From the NCBI GenBank assembly GCA_903813345.2, contig CAIIXF020000010.1, forward strand, positions 29,818,828 through 29,882,827: 64,000 nucleotides of DNA, given 5' to 3'. This stretch comes from Owenia fusiformis (lineage: Eukaryota > Annelida > Polychaeta > Sabellida > Oweniidae). The position numbers were made by a program, and so were the translations under genes. Of this stretch, positions 37,001-52,000 are shown piece after piece (position 1 is the stretch's first letter; each line of letters begins with the position of its first letter). A model generated the notes under the pieces. The model was not told the DNA's origin. It did not search any database and was given only the letters and a program-made list of their open reading frames with translations.

Positions 37001-40000
37001 AGCCCCTTGTGGTGTTTCAAGGGAGGCGATCATATCCCATGATATCACACACACTTGCTGTAAGACCTGCAGAGGCATACAGTCAGATGGCTCTGATGTG
37101 ATCCAGATGCAGAAGTTACCGCTGGTATCACTTTCCTCATTCTCTTTAGCTTGATCTATAACATAAAATAAAGGAGGTTTATCCCAAAATGCAACATCAA
37201 CTCTTTAGGAAAGCCTAACACAAAATAAAAAGAGAGTCATAGGATCCCAAAATACAACACATCTCTTCACAGTAACATAAATTATCTCAAGATGCGATAA
37301 AGAATGTAGAAATTACAACAGAGGCTTGAAGTTCAGTTTTCAAAACATTATTGAAAAGTACTGTATACATACTTAATAACAATCTAATGATGGTTACACT
37401 TGTAGTACTTTGATCATTATTTAGTAGTACTGGACATAACTAATGTTGAAATTGAACATCAACTTACCTTTAGATTCTTTCATTTCCTTGAACAGCGTAA
37501 TAAGCTGGCTAAAGAAGGCCTCGGATGCAAGATGAAGATTCTGTATGATCAACCAGCCCTTTTGCTGTCTCGCTAGCTCCACGACATGATTCAGGTCTTG
37601 ACCTATATTCTGTCCAAGTATCATTCTCTCAACCTCAATGGAGTTTTTCTGAAAATATTTTCAAACAGGCATTGAGATTATTTTAAATTGATAAAAATTG
37701 GTGAAATTGGTAAAAAGGTGAAAAATTGGTGAAATTGGTAAAAGATGAAGATCCTGATACAGAATGAGCCCATTTTTAAACTTTTCGATCAGAATATGAA
37801 CCATACCGGAAAAAGTAATACTTAGATGTGAACAATTGGAAATACCTCTGCTATGTCACATAGAATATCAGCCACATTGTGTGTATACTTCATTGTTGAT
37901 ATCGAATGTGTTTCAACACTTGCCGAACCTGACGGCACCAAGATGAACAGACCATTATGTAATCCATTTGCACTCTTTGTTACATCTTCAATTGTCAATG
38001 GCGGCTCCTCACTTAGACTTATATCTAAATTCTTCTCAATGTACTTTGACATGGCAGTTGGGAAACGATCAGGACGTAGGATTCTGATCAGAAGCAGTTG
38101 ATGGAAATCATTGATTTGTCCAGAGTCTTCTTCATTTTCTTCATCGTCACCCTTAGCAGCATCGTCTGTAATTTTAAAATTAACAATAATACATATAAAA
38201 TAGAACCCTGGGGAACACCAATATTGTTTATTAATGCTATTACAGTACAGTGAACTCTTACCATTTTCTTCCCCTTTAGCCAATGGGCATGGTTCAACCT
38301 CTGGCAAGTCACTCTTATACCATTCTTCCCATACCTCCGAGTTACATGCTATGTGGACACACAGGCTGTCCAAAGATCCTGGGAGAACTGATAATGCAAA
38401 CACGTCCTCCCATTTGTCCTTTGGCAGCCATCTTGGAATTTCAGAATTGCAGTCAAAGTCTGCCAAGGTCAAGGTCATGCCAATACCTGGATTTCCTAGA
38501 AGAGAACAGAATTATATACAAAAGAGACTTTTCCGGAAGGCTATTTTTGTACTGTAAGGTCATTAATAATATACATAGTTAACTAAATTGTCAAACTACT
38601 GAATATAAAAGAAAAATTAAGAAAAATAATATTATACAAGGCATCCATATGCAAAGTGTCATTGTTAAAAATGCCGAACACCCAATGCTAGACTCCATCT
38701 GCCATCACAAAAATGAAGACCTTAAATTGATGTAAATGTATGCTGCAACCCTAGTACATAAATCTAATGAACTGCTTCATGCATTCTGAACAAAAGACAT
38801 CCTGAATGAATCCTGCATACTTAAACAAATCAAAAGACACAAACCAATCCTAGTGTAAATAAAATATAAAATAAATATAGCAGTTGAACATTTGAAGCTA
38901 TAACAAGTCTCTCTTACCTTGAAGCAGAATTGCCATTTCTTCATCAGAGATTTTCTCTCCATTTTCGACCTGGATATTAAGACACAGCATTGTGGCGAAC
39001 AAAAGCCTGTGCTCCTCAAATAGACTCCTAGAAAACAAATAATAAAACACACATATTGATGAGTTTTTTGTATATTTTTCAAATTCTCATTTACTCTGAT
39101 TTTACTAATGTTGTTTTTATAAAATTATATTTTCACTGACCTATGGATTCTGTTGAAGATATGTGCAGTCATTTTGTCGACAATCTGCTTGATTTGATTG
39201 GCTGAGAGACTCTCATACTCCACACCTTCTGATGGGAGGTCAATACCCTCAGGGATGATGATATTCCGTGATTTAGTTGACGCTCCTTGACCATCTTCTT
39301 TCGATTCTATAAAAAAAATTAATATCATTTAATCAGATTATGATTGATGCGATTATCTAAACTGTATCATATTACAATTCATTTCAAGAAGTTTCATATT
39401 TCTCTTATTCTGATTTAGAAAGGTTTAAGTTAAGACTGGAAAGACTTTTACATTTATTCATGATCTTGTCCTGCAAATTAATTTTTAAGAATGTGATAGA
39501 TATGATAGATATAAATATGATAGATATAAATTTTAAATTATACATTGATTTATAGCATGCATTATTTATTACTAGAAACAATAAAGCAACAAAAGCAAGC
39601 CACAATTATTCATTAATCAAGCTGCGTACCTTCATTTTTATTTGACTCATCCTGATTGGTTGATTTCTTACTAACTCCGCTTCCACTTCTTTCAATTTCT
39701 TCATCATCTACCAACAAATGCAATTTTTCAAAAAATGTCCATCTGCTCATGTTATTTCATACATTTTCTCTCTTTTTCACACATTTTCTCTCTAAAATTT
39801 GAATGAACTGCCTGATTTTCTTGCATTTCTAAACAATTTTAAGAGTGTTGACTACATCTCCGTTTATTTTATTCCTTGCTAATTCCACTCTTTTCTGTTC
39901 TATTTTCCATTTGAAAATATGATATACAAAGTTTAGTGAATTCAAATTATTCCCTCTATTAGTTATCAACATGAGCAAAGTGACATTTCTATGAAGTATT

Positions 40001-43000
40001 CTAAGCAACATGTCTAAACAAAATTCTACATTCTAAACTAAAGGCAATCTATAAAGTAGATACTGACAATACAATAAATTCAATCAAATTCTAATAAAAA
40101 CGAATATTTAAACCATTAGATTAAACAAAATATATATTACCTAATTCAATTATAATATTTCAATTAAATTGAATCACAAAAAATTGGTAAAGAATTAATG
40201 AAATCAATAAAGATGACAAATGATCTGAAGCATGTTTGTAAGAAGCATAAGAAATATGGAAATATCAAAATGCATGTTGGTCACTTTTATGCTTAAATTC
40301 CACACTTCTTAAGATAATTTCCACCAAGCTACATGTACCTTTCATTTCTATACAATTTAAAATTTAAGTGCAAGCAAGTGTACTTTATTCCTTGGTAATT
40401 CCACCCTATTCTACTCTTTTTAGAATTAAAAAAAACGACCATCATGCCAATTTCTTCTCAAGAACTAAAACATCAAGACATTTACAATATCTAAAAAAAT
40501 AAATGAAGCAAAATGAAAACATTTTTTCAAATCTACAAGATGTCTCTAATTTACCTCCATCTTTTTTGTCTGACTGTTCCGTTGATTTCTGGTCGCTGAT
40601 ATCACGAGCAGAAAGCTGGCCCCCAGTTGCAGATTTGGCACTACTAGCTCCTACCCGCGTTTTAGCGTAAGTATCAGCACTTTCTTCTTCCTCTGGGGCC
40701 TAAAACATTGTCGAAAGTTTTTGTGTAAAATGATTTGGATTTGTATCCATGGTTAAAATGTATTGTTTTAGACTTCTAGTTGTTCTATATCTAATCAAAT
40801 TTTTAGAATTTTCCCTTGTTTGGATAAACTTCATCAGAGATTACGTATTATTCCTTTAATCTGTATCATCATAGTGGTCCACGGTTTCATCACGCATTTA
40901 TTCTATTGAAGCATGACCATCACGGCAAACTTCATTGCCAAAGAATATTTGTATAAAATATTGAATAAGTTTATTCCTTGTTTATTTCTAGTTATATCTT
41001 TAGGGGAATTTAACCGAGTTAATCAATAGAAAAATCGAAATAAAAGGGCTATAAAAGCCGAAAAAAATAGAAAAATCGAACCTCTTCTGTGTCACTTTCA
41101 ACTTCCATATCAGGTGGTAAATCATCCCCAACAGCTTCATCAAATAGCAACAGAAAGTAGTCCTGCGTAAATTGGTACTCCCTGTGAATGCTCCCAAGGC
41201 TCCTTAGAAGAGCAAACAAAAGGGCCCCTCGGCGAGCTATTGGGTACATCTCTTCACGGAGATTGTCCAATTCTTGTAGGATTTGTTGGGTATCCCTGAG
41301 TCGTCCAGCCATCTATAAAAATGTTTTAGATTTTTTTGAATTGTGAAAATTAAATGACTACCCTTGACATTGGATTATTTCATTTTTCTGCAATCTCACA
41401 TTTAATCCTGCAGTCAAAACTGCATGATATTGATTGATTGAAAGGTACTATTTGGTACACAATGTTCAATTTCAAACAGAAAACTATACTGACCTTGACC
41501 TTGGCTTGCATGCCTGATGATATATTATTGACATCTTCTTCATTAAAGAAAACCACCATATCGTGCTTTTTATTGCTCAAACTCGTTTCACGATTCACAT
41601 CTTGCTTTTGGTCATCTGCGATTTGGATCAGTAACTCCTGGTCTTGTGATATTCCTGAAAATGTGTTTTTCAAATATATATTTGTTTTAGATAAACTAGA
41701 AATACATTACTTTTATTGTTTTATTTATGTGTTAATTTCATTAAATAAAGGAGGGGAGTCCCAGAAGTTCTTGAAAAGTTTTCTGTCTACATAGGTTGGT
41801 AAGGATTTGTCATGAATTTCATTTCATAATTTTATAATTATGACAGCACAGGCCTTCAATGTTCAATTTTCAAACTGTGTCTCATTCCCATTTAATTGGC
41901 CATTGTCTTACATAACTTCAAATAGAAATACATATCAATATGGGCTTTCTGATTTACCTATAACTTATGGGTCACCCCTCAAATGAGTTAACTTATACTA
42001 ATGTAAGTGTATAATAATTAGGTTATAGATATATTAATTCAAATACATATTAGAGGTTTATTAATTTAAATCTTGATTATTTTTATTCTACAGGAAATTT
42101 TTATGTTATTCTAACTATAAATTCAAAATTGTCCCAGTTAATATAATCTAACCAATTAATACTTATTTACAGCTAAATATTTATCATTCAGTATCAAATC
42201 TGTATTATGCAACATGCATTCAATACAAAATTAATAAATGAATGATATAAAAGATGAATTATACAGAGATGCATATAGAAGACAATGCAATATTGTGGAT
42301 AATGCATAAATCATTGCAGACTCATATTGATCCAAGAATCATTCATGAACAATGATCCAAGTATCATTCATAAACAATGATCTTAGTATTGTTCATGAAC
42401 AATGATCTAAATATCATCCATGAACAATAATCTTAGTATTGTTCATGAATAATGATCTAAATATCATCCATGAACAATGATCTTAGTATTGTTCATGAAC
42501 AATGATTCAAGAATCATTCATGAACAATGATCTTAAAATCATGCACAATCATTCATAAACAACAATTGGTTATTCAAACAAAGGGCTAAATCTTTTTCAT
42601 CAATTTTCAGATATTTTCCATGCGTTTTACAAATATGTGAAAATTGAAAGCATTTTTCAGTCAAAAATCAAGGTTTACCATATTTTGAGTACAAATCTGT
42701 CCATCTTTTAAGAAATTCTAAAACATTGATTTATTAGATGTTCAAATATTAAATTAGATACAAAATGTTATTTTGTTAAATTATAAGGTGTCACAAAAGG
42801 AGGAAAAACGGAGAAAATGACCTCTTAAAAACTTTAGGAAACCCCAAAGCTTATATTCAATTTTATACATATTAGATATGTCCCATGTCTAAATTGAGTA
42901 AAAATGTGCAGCGTGGTTCAGTGCCTTAAATGAGATAATAATTGCTCATTTTCAAACAAATTGTGGCTCTAAAGCAGTCACAGTTGAATCGATTCCTCCC

Positions 43001-46000
43001 TTCACTGAATGTATTTTGTAACCGATCAAACAGACACTTTGCAGGCACACTAACTGCAAACTTATGCTGCACTTTTTCACCCATTTAACCCATAATCAAA
43101 ATCCAGAGTTGGACTATGACAGCATGGGTCTGAATGTAGAAAAATATATTACTTTTTTATTTATGTTACATGAATCCCAAAAATGTTAGATAACAAAAAT
43201 CAAACACATCTTCTGCAGTAAAAACTAGATTTAATCATGTGAAATAATTTGCTTGTGCCCTTTCCTGTCATGCATTAACAAAACAGTACATTTGAACAAT
43301 GGTGCAATATATTTGAATTTAATGCAATATTCAGACTGGCAATGCAATAAGTTCAACAACAGTGCAATATAGATAATTTTAATCATGATTTGTTAACTAA
43401 TGCAATATCTCAAAAACAGTTGCTGTGATTACCATTATAATGTAAAGCTACATTTTTAAATGTATCTTGGGCTAAAAGATAATAAAACACTGAATCATTA
43501 ACAAATAAAATAAAAATTCTTATAAAATAAATAATAAAAGTGTGTATTGTCACAATAACCAATCTGTATAGTAAGTGTATAATAAAATATGTAAAATATA
43601 ATAAAGTTAAAAAATAAAGACGAAAAAATGCTCGGTGAGTCTTTGGGTGTCATCATCCGTTTTGCAACAAATTAATTACCTTTCAAAGCAAGTCTTCTTT
43701 CCCTATATAGCTCCGGGCGGACACGTGTAAAAGCTCTTGCCAAAAGATCATCGACCATCGCTTCGGTGGATATCCCATAGTTCACCAGTGTTGTGGTGCA
43801 GGCGACAGTTGCGCTGTATTTTGGCTTCGGTAGATCTGTACTCATATACAGGTGAAAGGTAGGATGGCATAATGAGCGTCTGCCACAGTAGATGATCATA
43901 CGCGATTCTGAAATCGAACAGCAAAACTTGGAAACCACTGGAATCGAACACCACTAAATCATGCAGCCCTCTCCTCCGACATGTTAGGGTGTGTAGTGGA
44001 AGATAGAAGAACAATGGTTTTAAGTAAGACAAGGCAAAACGAATACAGTGAATTATAATACTCCAATCAATCTTACATCAAATGAGGTTTAAAGACATTT
44101 ATTCAAGATTTCATTACTTGACATTCAACATCACATACTTCAATTCGAAGTTCTAAAAAATAATTTTCTATATGTTTCAATTTCTCACCTTCTGTCTGTT
44201 CCATCTCTTTGGAAGTATTTCTGTGATCTATAAGTGGCATGATGACATTGTCAATGGTTTCTTCGCAATGTTTCAGCAACAATGGCTTCCCTTTCATGAT
44301 TGCTTTCTCCATTGCAACCATGACTGACGGTTCCGTCCTAAAGAAATCAAGAAATGAAAAGTTCAATTAATCATAAATAAAAAATAATTTCTATAATAGT
44401 TGTAATAATTTACCAGATTGATGAATTATTACAAATAAATAATTAAAACTAAAACTAAATAAAAACAATCTTACAATATATGGCAAACAAGACAACAAAA
44501 TAATACAGATATATGTCATGTATGAGATTTCTTATTCATAAATAACAACAAAAATAATTTAAGAAATCATAAACATGGTTCTCGTACCGTACACATCAAA
44601 ACAACATTTCTATGAAAGGAGCTTAATCTAAAACACAAAAAACAAACTTTTAATACTAACTCTTCTATCATAAAAGAAAAATGTGACAAAATCTACTCTA
44701 AGAGAATACCTACACTATGTTGTATATTCTACTTAATAAAGTGCAAGTAAAAACAAAAAGAGTTTACAACAAAAATTGTTCACAAATGAGAATTCCTAAA
44801 TTAAGACACAGCTTCAAATAAGACATCTAAAATGTACTAAAAAATAGTATAGTTTTCACAATTCTACAAAGTAAAGTGCCAATATTCTAAATAATTTTTG
44901 GTCAAAAAAATTATAAGAAAAATAACACTTTCCACCAATATCTATAGGAAAATGACATCTACATATTTAAAGGACATGACATCTACATACTTAAAGGACA
45001 TGACATCTACATATTTAAAAGCACTAAAGTTGAGATATTTTTAAGGTAATTAAAAGGTCATTATAAAATGTACTACTTTAAAAATAGCACTTTAGTGTAC
45101 CTAAGTCATTTAACATTGGCATTTTTTAAAATGGTACCAATTTGCACATTTTCAAAAGCACTGATTTTCAACATACATGAAATCTAGGTCACTAATTAGT
45201 GCCATTTTTAATTCTATTTCTTACATCAAATCTAACTCATCCTCCATCTCAGCCCTAATATGGTAAGGATAGTAGATTTATGAATATCACATAATTTTTA
45301 CTATATACAAACTTACACAAAATATGCAAAACAAATCAGATTGCACGATGAGAGAAATCATCAGAATCAGAATTCTATTCAGGAAAAATACAATTAAATG
45401 AATTAATATCAAATTGAAAATATATTAATCAAACGTGATTATAATTTCACTTTTCATGAATTCGATAAACTGTAATATGATTTCTCAAAAATATATGTTA
45501 ATTGTTTTAAACTGAATTTCTTGAATATATTGCCCTTGTGAATGGAAAGTGTGAGATGCGTCACATTATTATTTTAAGCATTTACAGTAACTTCATTCAA
45601 AATAATGTTCACACATGTGCTTAAACAGTTGAACATGTTGATTTGTCCATTTAATGTCCATTAAATGTCCATTTGTTAAAAAATAAATGTTGTTACCTAA
45701 TTTTTTCTTTATTTGTATGCTCAAATTAGATCTTAAAATGTATTTGTACACTCAATATATCTCAAAATGCATTTTAAACTCAATTCACATAAAAATGTAT
45801 TTGTGCAATTAGTTAAGATCTTAAAATGTGTTTGTTTACCCATATTTAAAATGCATTTGACCACTCAATCCATATTTTTAAATATATTTGTGCACTCAAT
45901 CCATATATCTTAAAATGGATTTGTAAACTCAATTCACATAAAATGTATTTGTGCAATTAGTTCATATCTTAAAATATGTTTGTTCACCAAATACATATTT

Positions 46001-49000
46001 AAAATGCATTTGGGCACTCAATCCATATTTTTAAATATATTTGTGCACTCAATCCATATATCTTAAAATGCATTTGTAGACTCAATTCACATAAAAATGT
46101 ATTTGTGCAATTAGTTCATATCTTAAAATGTGTTTGTTCACCAAATACATATTTAAAATGCATTTGGGCACTCAATCCATATTTCTAAATATATTTGTGC
46201 ACTCAATCCATTTATCTTAAAATGCATTTGTAAACTCAATTCACATAAAAATGTATTTGTGCAATTAGTTCATATCTTAAAATGTGTTTGTTCACCAAAT
46301 ACATATTTAAAATGCATTTGGGCACTCAATCCATATTTTTAAATATATTTGTGCACTCAATCCATTTATCTTAAAATGCAATTGTAAACTCAATTCACAT
46401 AAAATGCATTGGTGCAATTAGTTAAGATCTTAAAATGTATACACTCAGTCAATAACTTAAAATGCATTTGATAAGTCAAATTACATAAAAATGCTTTTGT
46501 GCAATTAATTCATATATTAAAATCAATCTGTGTGTGAACTCAAATCAAAATCAAAACTCAAAACCTCATTAACATACCATCTACATATTGGAAAGGGAGG
46601 CAGGATTGTAGAAAGGGGCAGGGGAGAGAAAAATAAATGAACAAAATGTAATTAATAATAAATTATATAAGAGTTCTACTTTGAGATTATAAGATTTTGT
46701 TACAAATTATGGGCAGATTTCAGTATTTCTTCAGTACTTCAGTATTTCAGTATTTTTTCAGTACTCTTATAACTATAACTGACACAATACCCATAATTTG
46801 ACACAATTTCTTAGTTCTGTACAACAAATACAATGACTTTTAAATACAAATAGTGACAACATACTCATAGAGGATTTCAGTTCATGCACCCACAAAATAA
46901 ATCCTATATAGAATTACATTCACTGAATATCATAATTAAATGAACATGCAAATTAAAGGCATAAAGAGAGATGTTTTCATGCAAGTCAGGTTTAAATGTA
47001 AACATGCAATGTTGTCAATTGATTTAAAATAGATAATAAAATGGGTGTCCAAATTTCATGCAAGTTACAGGATGTGGACTTACATGTGTTAAAAGCTGGA
47101 AAATAAAGGTTTTCTAAGACTAAACCTAAGTTTTATATAAAAACATAAAATCTAGTTAGTTATTTCTACTTTACACAATAACATAATGATTTCAGTTTAG
47201 TTAATATTATGCATCTAATATTCACATGCATGTTGTCTCAAATAAAATTGGGAGAAATACGTCTAAGACATATACATATAAAACAAGTTTTAGTAACACC
47301 ATATATGGAATAAAAAATCAACGAGATGCTAATCCTACTAATTAAAAGACATTTATAACATAATTCCTAGCTGAACATTTTTCAGACATATTTTTTGTAA
47401 AATTTTACCAACCTCATTGTCATGTCGACATCAACTAGTTTCTTAGAATGGAGGGATCGACTCAACCATTTCACACTCTCTAATCCATCTCCATAGGGAT
47501 CAATTAACAATGGAGGCCGTTGCCATGACGATTTCAAAATGGCTGCATTCTCTATCTGACGGGGGCCCAAATCTAGAAATATGAAAAGTGTTTTGGTCTT
47601 TATCTTCATATAAAATATGTGAATGATAAGATGCTATAAACTACTTACTAAAATTCCAAATTCAGTAAAAAGAAATTATATAAGCACTGAATAAAATTAC
47701 CAAGCATGTAGTAAACTTAATTTGTTTAATAAATACACGATAATTAGGACATTTATCCATACTGGATAGAAAATTTATAACACAGGCATCACCAAAGACA
47801 AAGCTTACCTTTTTTGATCCATGAATTCAGAATATTTTCTCCAACCATAAGCTTCACTAGACTACGGACATACTGGTTATACTGCGATGCTGTTATAAGG
47901 GGAACAGTGCTACTTGCAGTACTTTCTGCGATTGATTCATTATCAGCAGGATCGGCAGCTTCCGTCTCAGCCTCTTCTTCAATCTTCCCAAGACCATCAG
48001 CTTCTACAAAGTTATCAAGTACAAATGTTTTCAAATTCGATCCAATTTATAACAATCATAAAGCAAGCTTAATTAAGAGATAAAGACCAAGATTTTATTA
48101 TAATTTGTGAAGTAATATATGACTGAAAGTTTTATTCTGTTTATTGTTAAAAGACCAAAATCATGCAGCGATTGAGCTCTTTGGCAATGGCCAGAATGAA
48201 ATTTGAGGTCATGTATTTGACATAAATCCTAAAATCGAGGTCTTTGTTTCTATTCTAATAGGATAAACAGATAAGAAACACAACTATTTCCAATTATGAA
48301 TTTAAGCGGTCATACATACTCCAATATAGACCATTTAATCAGTTGTTCTAGCTATTGTTATGTCACATATTATACTAGAAGTTGAATTAATAAGCAATCC
48401 AAATGGATTGGCTCATGAATTATTTACCTTTAGCGAATGACAGTAAAATAGGAAATGACGTAATTATCTAGAAAAATTTATCCAGTATATTTACCTTTTT
48501 CTGTTTGTTCAGTGTCCTGTTTTTCTTCTTCTCCAATGTCTCCTTCTTTGACAATGTCTTCTTCATTCTTATCTTCATTCTCTTCCTTTCCTACAGCATC
48601 TTCTTCTCCTTTCTCTTTTTCTTCCTCTTCGCCATCTTCATTTGTGGCCTGAAATTCATTAAATGATTCAAAATGTTTTTATATTTCACAAGTGTTTTGA
48701 ACTTAAAATGTGCTCAATGAAGTTATTTCTGTCACTCACTGCAACATATGCCCATGGGCATCTAGCGGCATGATTTTATCACAAATATTATATAGAAAAT
48801 TATGAAAATCAAAATCTGGCACTGTAACATCACTCTTACATTTGAATGAATTTTCTGTTGATGTAATAATAATTGGAATGTTGTTAGGACTTACATTTGC
48901 AATTTCTTCATCTTCATCATCTGCCATTTCTTCATCAGCCTCGCCTTCATCTGATGTAACACTGTTCATCATCTCCTCAAAGTCGTCAAAACCATCACTT

Positions 49001-52000
49001 GCTCCAGATGCTGTCTTTAATCCTTGGATAGAGAAGTCAACTACTCGACCTAGAAGAAGATAAAGCTATATGTCAAATCTACTTGGTCATTATCTCCTTA
49101 TAGTTGTCGAAACCTTTACTCACTCCAGATGCTGTCTTCAAACTTTGGATAGAAAACTCAACTACTTGGTCTATAAGAAAATATAGGAAATGTCAAATTT
49201 GATTGGTCATCATTTTTTCAAATTGATCAGATAGTATGCTGTTAATGTGCCTTTTAATGTGCCTGCAAAGCGTATTTGTAATCGGTTAAGTCAATATCAC
49301 ACATGGCAGTTTTAATTTTCTAAATTCCTCCATTTAAAAACATACCTCTTAGAGGGTTAATGGAGTCAATAACCAATGGTATGCCTCGCTCCCTCAGACA
49401 TGTTGGCCAATGAACAGTGAGCATGAGACGACGCAGGCTATAATGGTATGGGCCAAGGTATGTTGCAAAAGCTGATGCCATTGCAATGCCTCCTGGGATA
49501 GCCATCTCACGCTTATCAAGGGATTTATAAATCTGTTGGAATCTCAGATGTTCACTTTTCAAGATCTGAAAGAAAATCATACTTTGTCTTCAAAAAAATA
49601 AAAACATCTTTAAATGTCTTCAAACAAAAGAGTAAAATACTGAATCAACAAAATATAGGTTACTGAGTGAGTAGTGTTAATAATTTTCTTACAGAAACAA
49701 TGTTGTCTATTTTTTCAGCTATTGGATATTATTTATCAAACAGGGTGACAAAAATAAACAAGAGAATATGTGAAAATATGTGAGGAAATTACAGGGTAAC
49801 ATTTTTTGGATCACCCTGTAATTGGAACTCTTTGAAATGAGACTATTTACTTTTCTCAGGCGAGCAGCTGTATCTAGCATTCTATCCATCTTTATCGTCT
49901 TGTCCTCCTGGTCATTTTTGTCAATAGTAGCTTCCTCAAATCCTTTAGCTAAATCTGCAAGTCTCATTTCAAGAGCCTGTATACATACGAGGGTTGTTCA
50001 ATAAATAAACATATACACATAATTGAAACAGGTTCTACATGAAATTGATATACAGTAAGACATGTGAGTTAAAACACCAAAAGGTATCATTTGGTTTTCT
50101 CACCGATTTAACAATTGGACTTTACTCATGTGGTTAGGAGAGAAGATAACTAGTAGAACTAATTGCTATGAAAGTGCTAGATATAATTATTACTAGTTCA
50201 GTCATCTTTTGAATATTCCTATTCAGTTATGTGCATTTTACCATGATAGAAATTTTTATAAGATAGGATAGTGGAATAGTCCAAATGCACATATTCATGG
50301 GTGAAAACTAGATGGCCTTTCATATGGCTTCACATAACTCAAACTTCTTTACATGAAACAGCAAGAAAGGCAAGTAAGACCAGTTCTGAAGCTGAGCGCC
50401 CTTCATGTTATTCTGGTCTTCATTTATATCAACTGCTTTATGAATTCATGTTGCATGTTGAGGGAGGAAGGGAAGTTCTTTAGAAGGGGGGGGGGGGCGT
50501 GTGGGGGGGTGAGAGGAAATTGAGCTGAAGTTATAGAGGCAGATATAATTTTCTGATGTTTACAGATACAGTATATATTTTTTCTATAACTTTTGTAATT
50601 GTGTCAATGAGAAACATTATTTAAGAATTAAATTACATGCTTTCTATTTGAATAAGTATCATTAAACAAAAACAACCTATATACCCATGCTTTTGAATTA
50701 AAAAAAAACTTTCCTTCTTTTGACCTACACCCCCTACAATTAGTTTAGAAACCAGAAGTCCCTTTAGATAGTATGTTAAAGTCTATTTATGTTTACATTG
50801 GCAGATCCAGAAGCTAACAAGGAGGGGCCCACATTCAAATCAGAAAATAAATTCCAGGCTTGCGCTGAAAAGTTTTGGCCCCCAAATCCCAAAATTGGGC
50901 CCACATTTTGAAAATCTAAAGCCCATTTTTAAAAGAGGCCCTACAAACTGTTTAGGCCTAAAATCTATTTTGGGAACAAAAATTTGGATCTACCAGTGGT
51001 TTAAATCCTAATTTTGTTCTTGAATTATAATTGGTCGATAGGCATCAATATAATGAACTTAAAGATATGTAAACAAAAAATAAAAAAAATGCTAAAAAAA
51101 CGGACTCCAGTTTTTCAATTAGGAGTCTAAAAGAACAAACTAGAATAAACATATAAAACCTAAAGGATATAAATTAAGTGATAAAATAAACATGAATAAC
51201 AAAATTAAAAATGAATAGTAAACGTCGAAAAAATTCAACAAAATAACTCAGAAAAAATTAAATGGAATATAATGAGCTAAAAATGAACATGCATTATCAA
51301 GGAATTTTAAATCTATTTTTTCTAATTGCTATTTAATTACCTGCAGCTATGACAATGTTAGAAAATAAAAACATGAATATGCAATTAAATGTCAAAATTT
51401 ATTTCAAAAAGTAAAATGAATTAATTGATATCTTGCAAATGTACAGCTGTATTTGGTTTGGAATGTGTTGTATCATTAAACCCAAAATGCAAACTCAAAC
51501 GCATTTAACTGATTCATCTGTCAAAGATATTTCTCAATTATATTGATTATGATTTCATCGCATGCTATCACATTTTCACTGAATACCTAAAATTGTTCAA
51601 TCAATCATAAATTAAGCACATATATTACGAGTCATATAAAATTAAATACCACACATCTGTCAGCCAATCAGATATCACGATTTTAATAGTATGTGTAATA
51701 AAAATATATATTTATATCAATTACCTTTCTTTTATTTTCAAGCATTCTCATTTTTTGCTCAGCATTTTCTACAGCTTGGGTTGTTTGCTCCACTTTGTTG
51801 TGAAGAGGTTTGACCTTAGAAATCATCATCCTGTGATATCTACAAGCAAAGGATAAAACATGTATCCTGTGTCAGGGAAAGATATGGATTTTATTCTCAT
51901 TTTTGCTATATACATTATTGTCTACAGCTTGTGTTGTCTGTTGAACTTTGTTGTGTAGAGGTTTAACCTTAGAAATCATCATCCTGTGATATCTACAAGG

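Larger units (their letters stand above)
44343..47400. other. 3.1 kb dynein-gene intron, AT-rich
   Basis: This is the intron between exons 47572-47413 and 44337-44189. It contains a short 27 bp tandem repeat and the higher-order satellite described separately. No coding exon was found. Confidence 0.6.
43680..49565 (-). other. Dynein-like gene: AAA5 with long acidic insertion
   Basis: Exons 49565-49346, 49049-48895, 48648-48495, 48003-47809, 47572-47413, 44337-44189 and 43907-43680. AAA5 opens with GGIAMASAFATYLGPYHYSL and resumes with NAAILKSSWQRPPLLIDPYG (family NGIIVxxxxRWPLMIDPQ). Between them lie roughly 150 residues, mostly Glu/Asp-rich low complexity, carried by the ends of exon 49049-48895, all of 48648-48495 and most of 48003-47809. 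FHLYMSTDLPKPKYSATV closes the AAA5 core. Confidence 0.8.

Noticed and set aside
38234-38582. 99-107 codon plus-strand frames
   Set aside because: Antisense to AAA6 exon 38495-38262, which has clear dynein homology and splice signals on the minus strand.
43940-44032. Possible upstream extension of dynein exon 43907-43680 (DLVVFDSSGFQVLLFDF)
   Set aside because: It is in a different frame from FHLYMSTDLPKPKYS. The TTTCAG at 43909-43908 gives the correct phase from the previous exon, so this stretch is intron.
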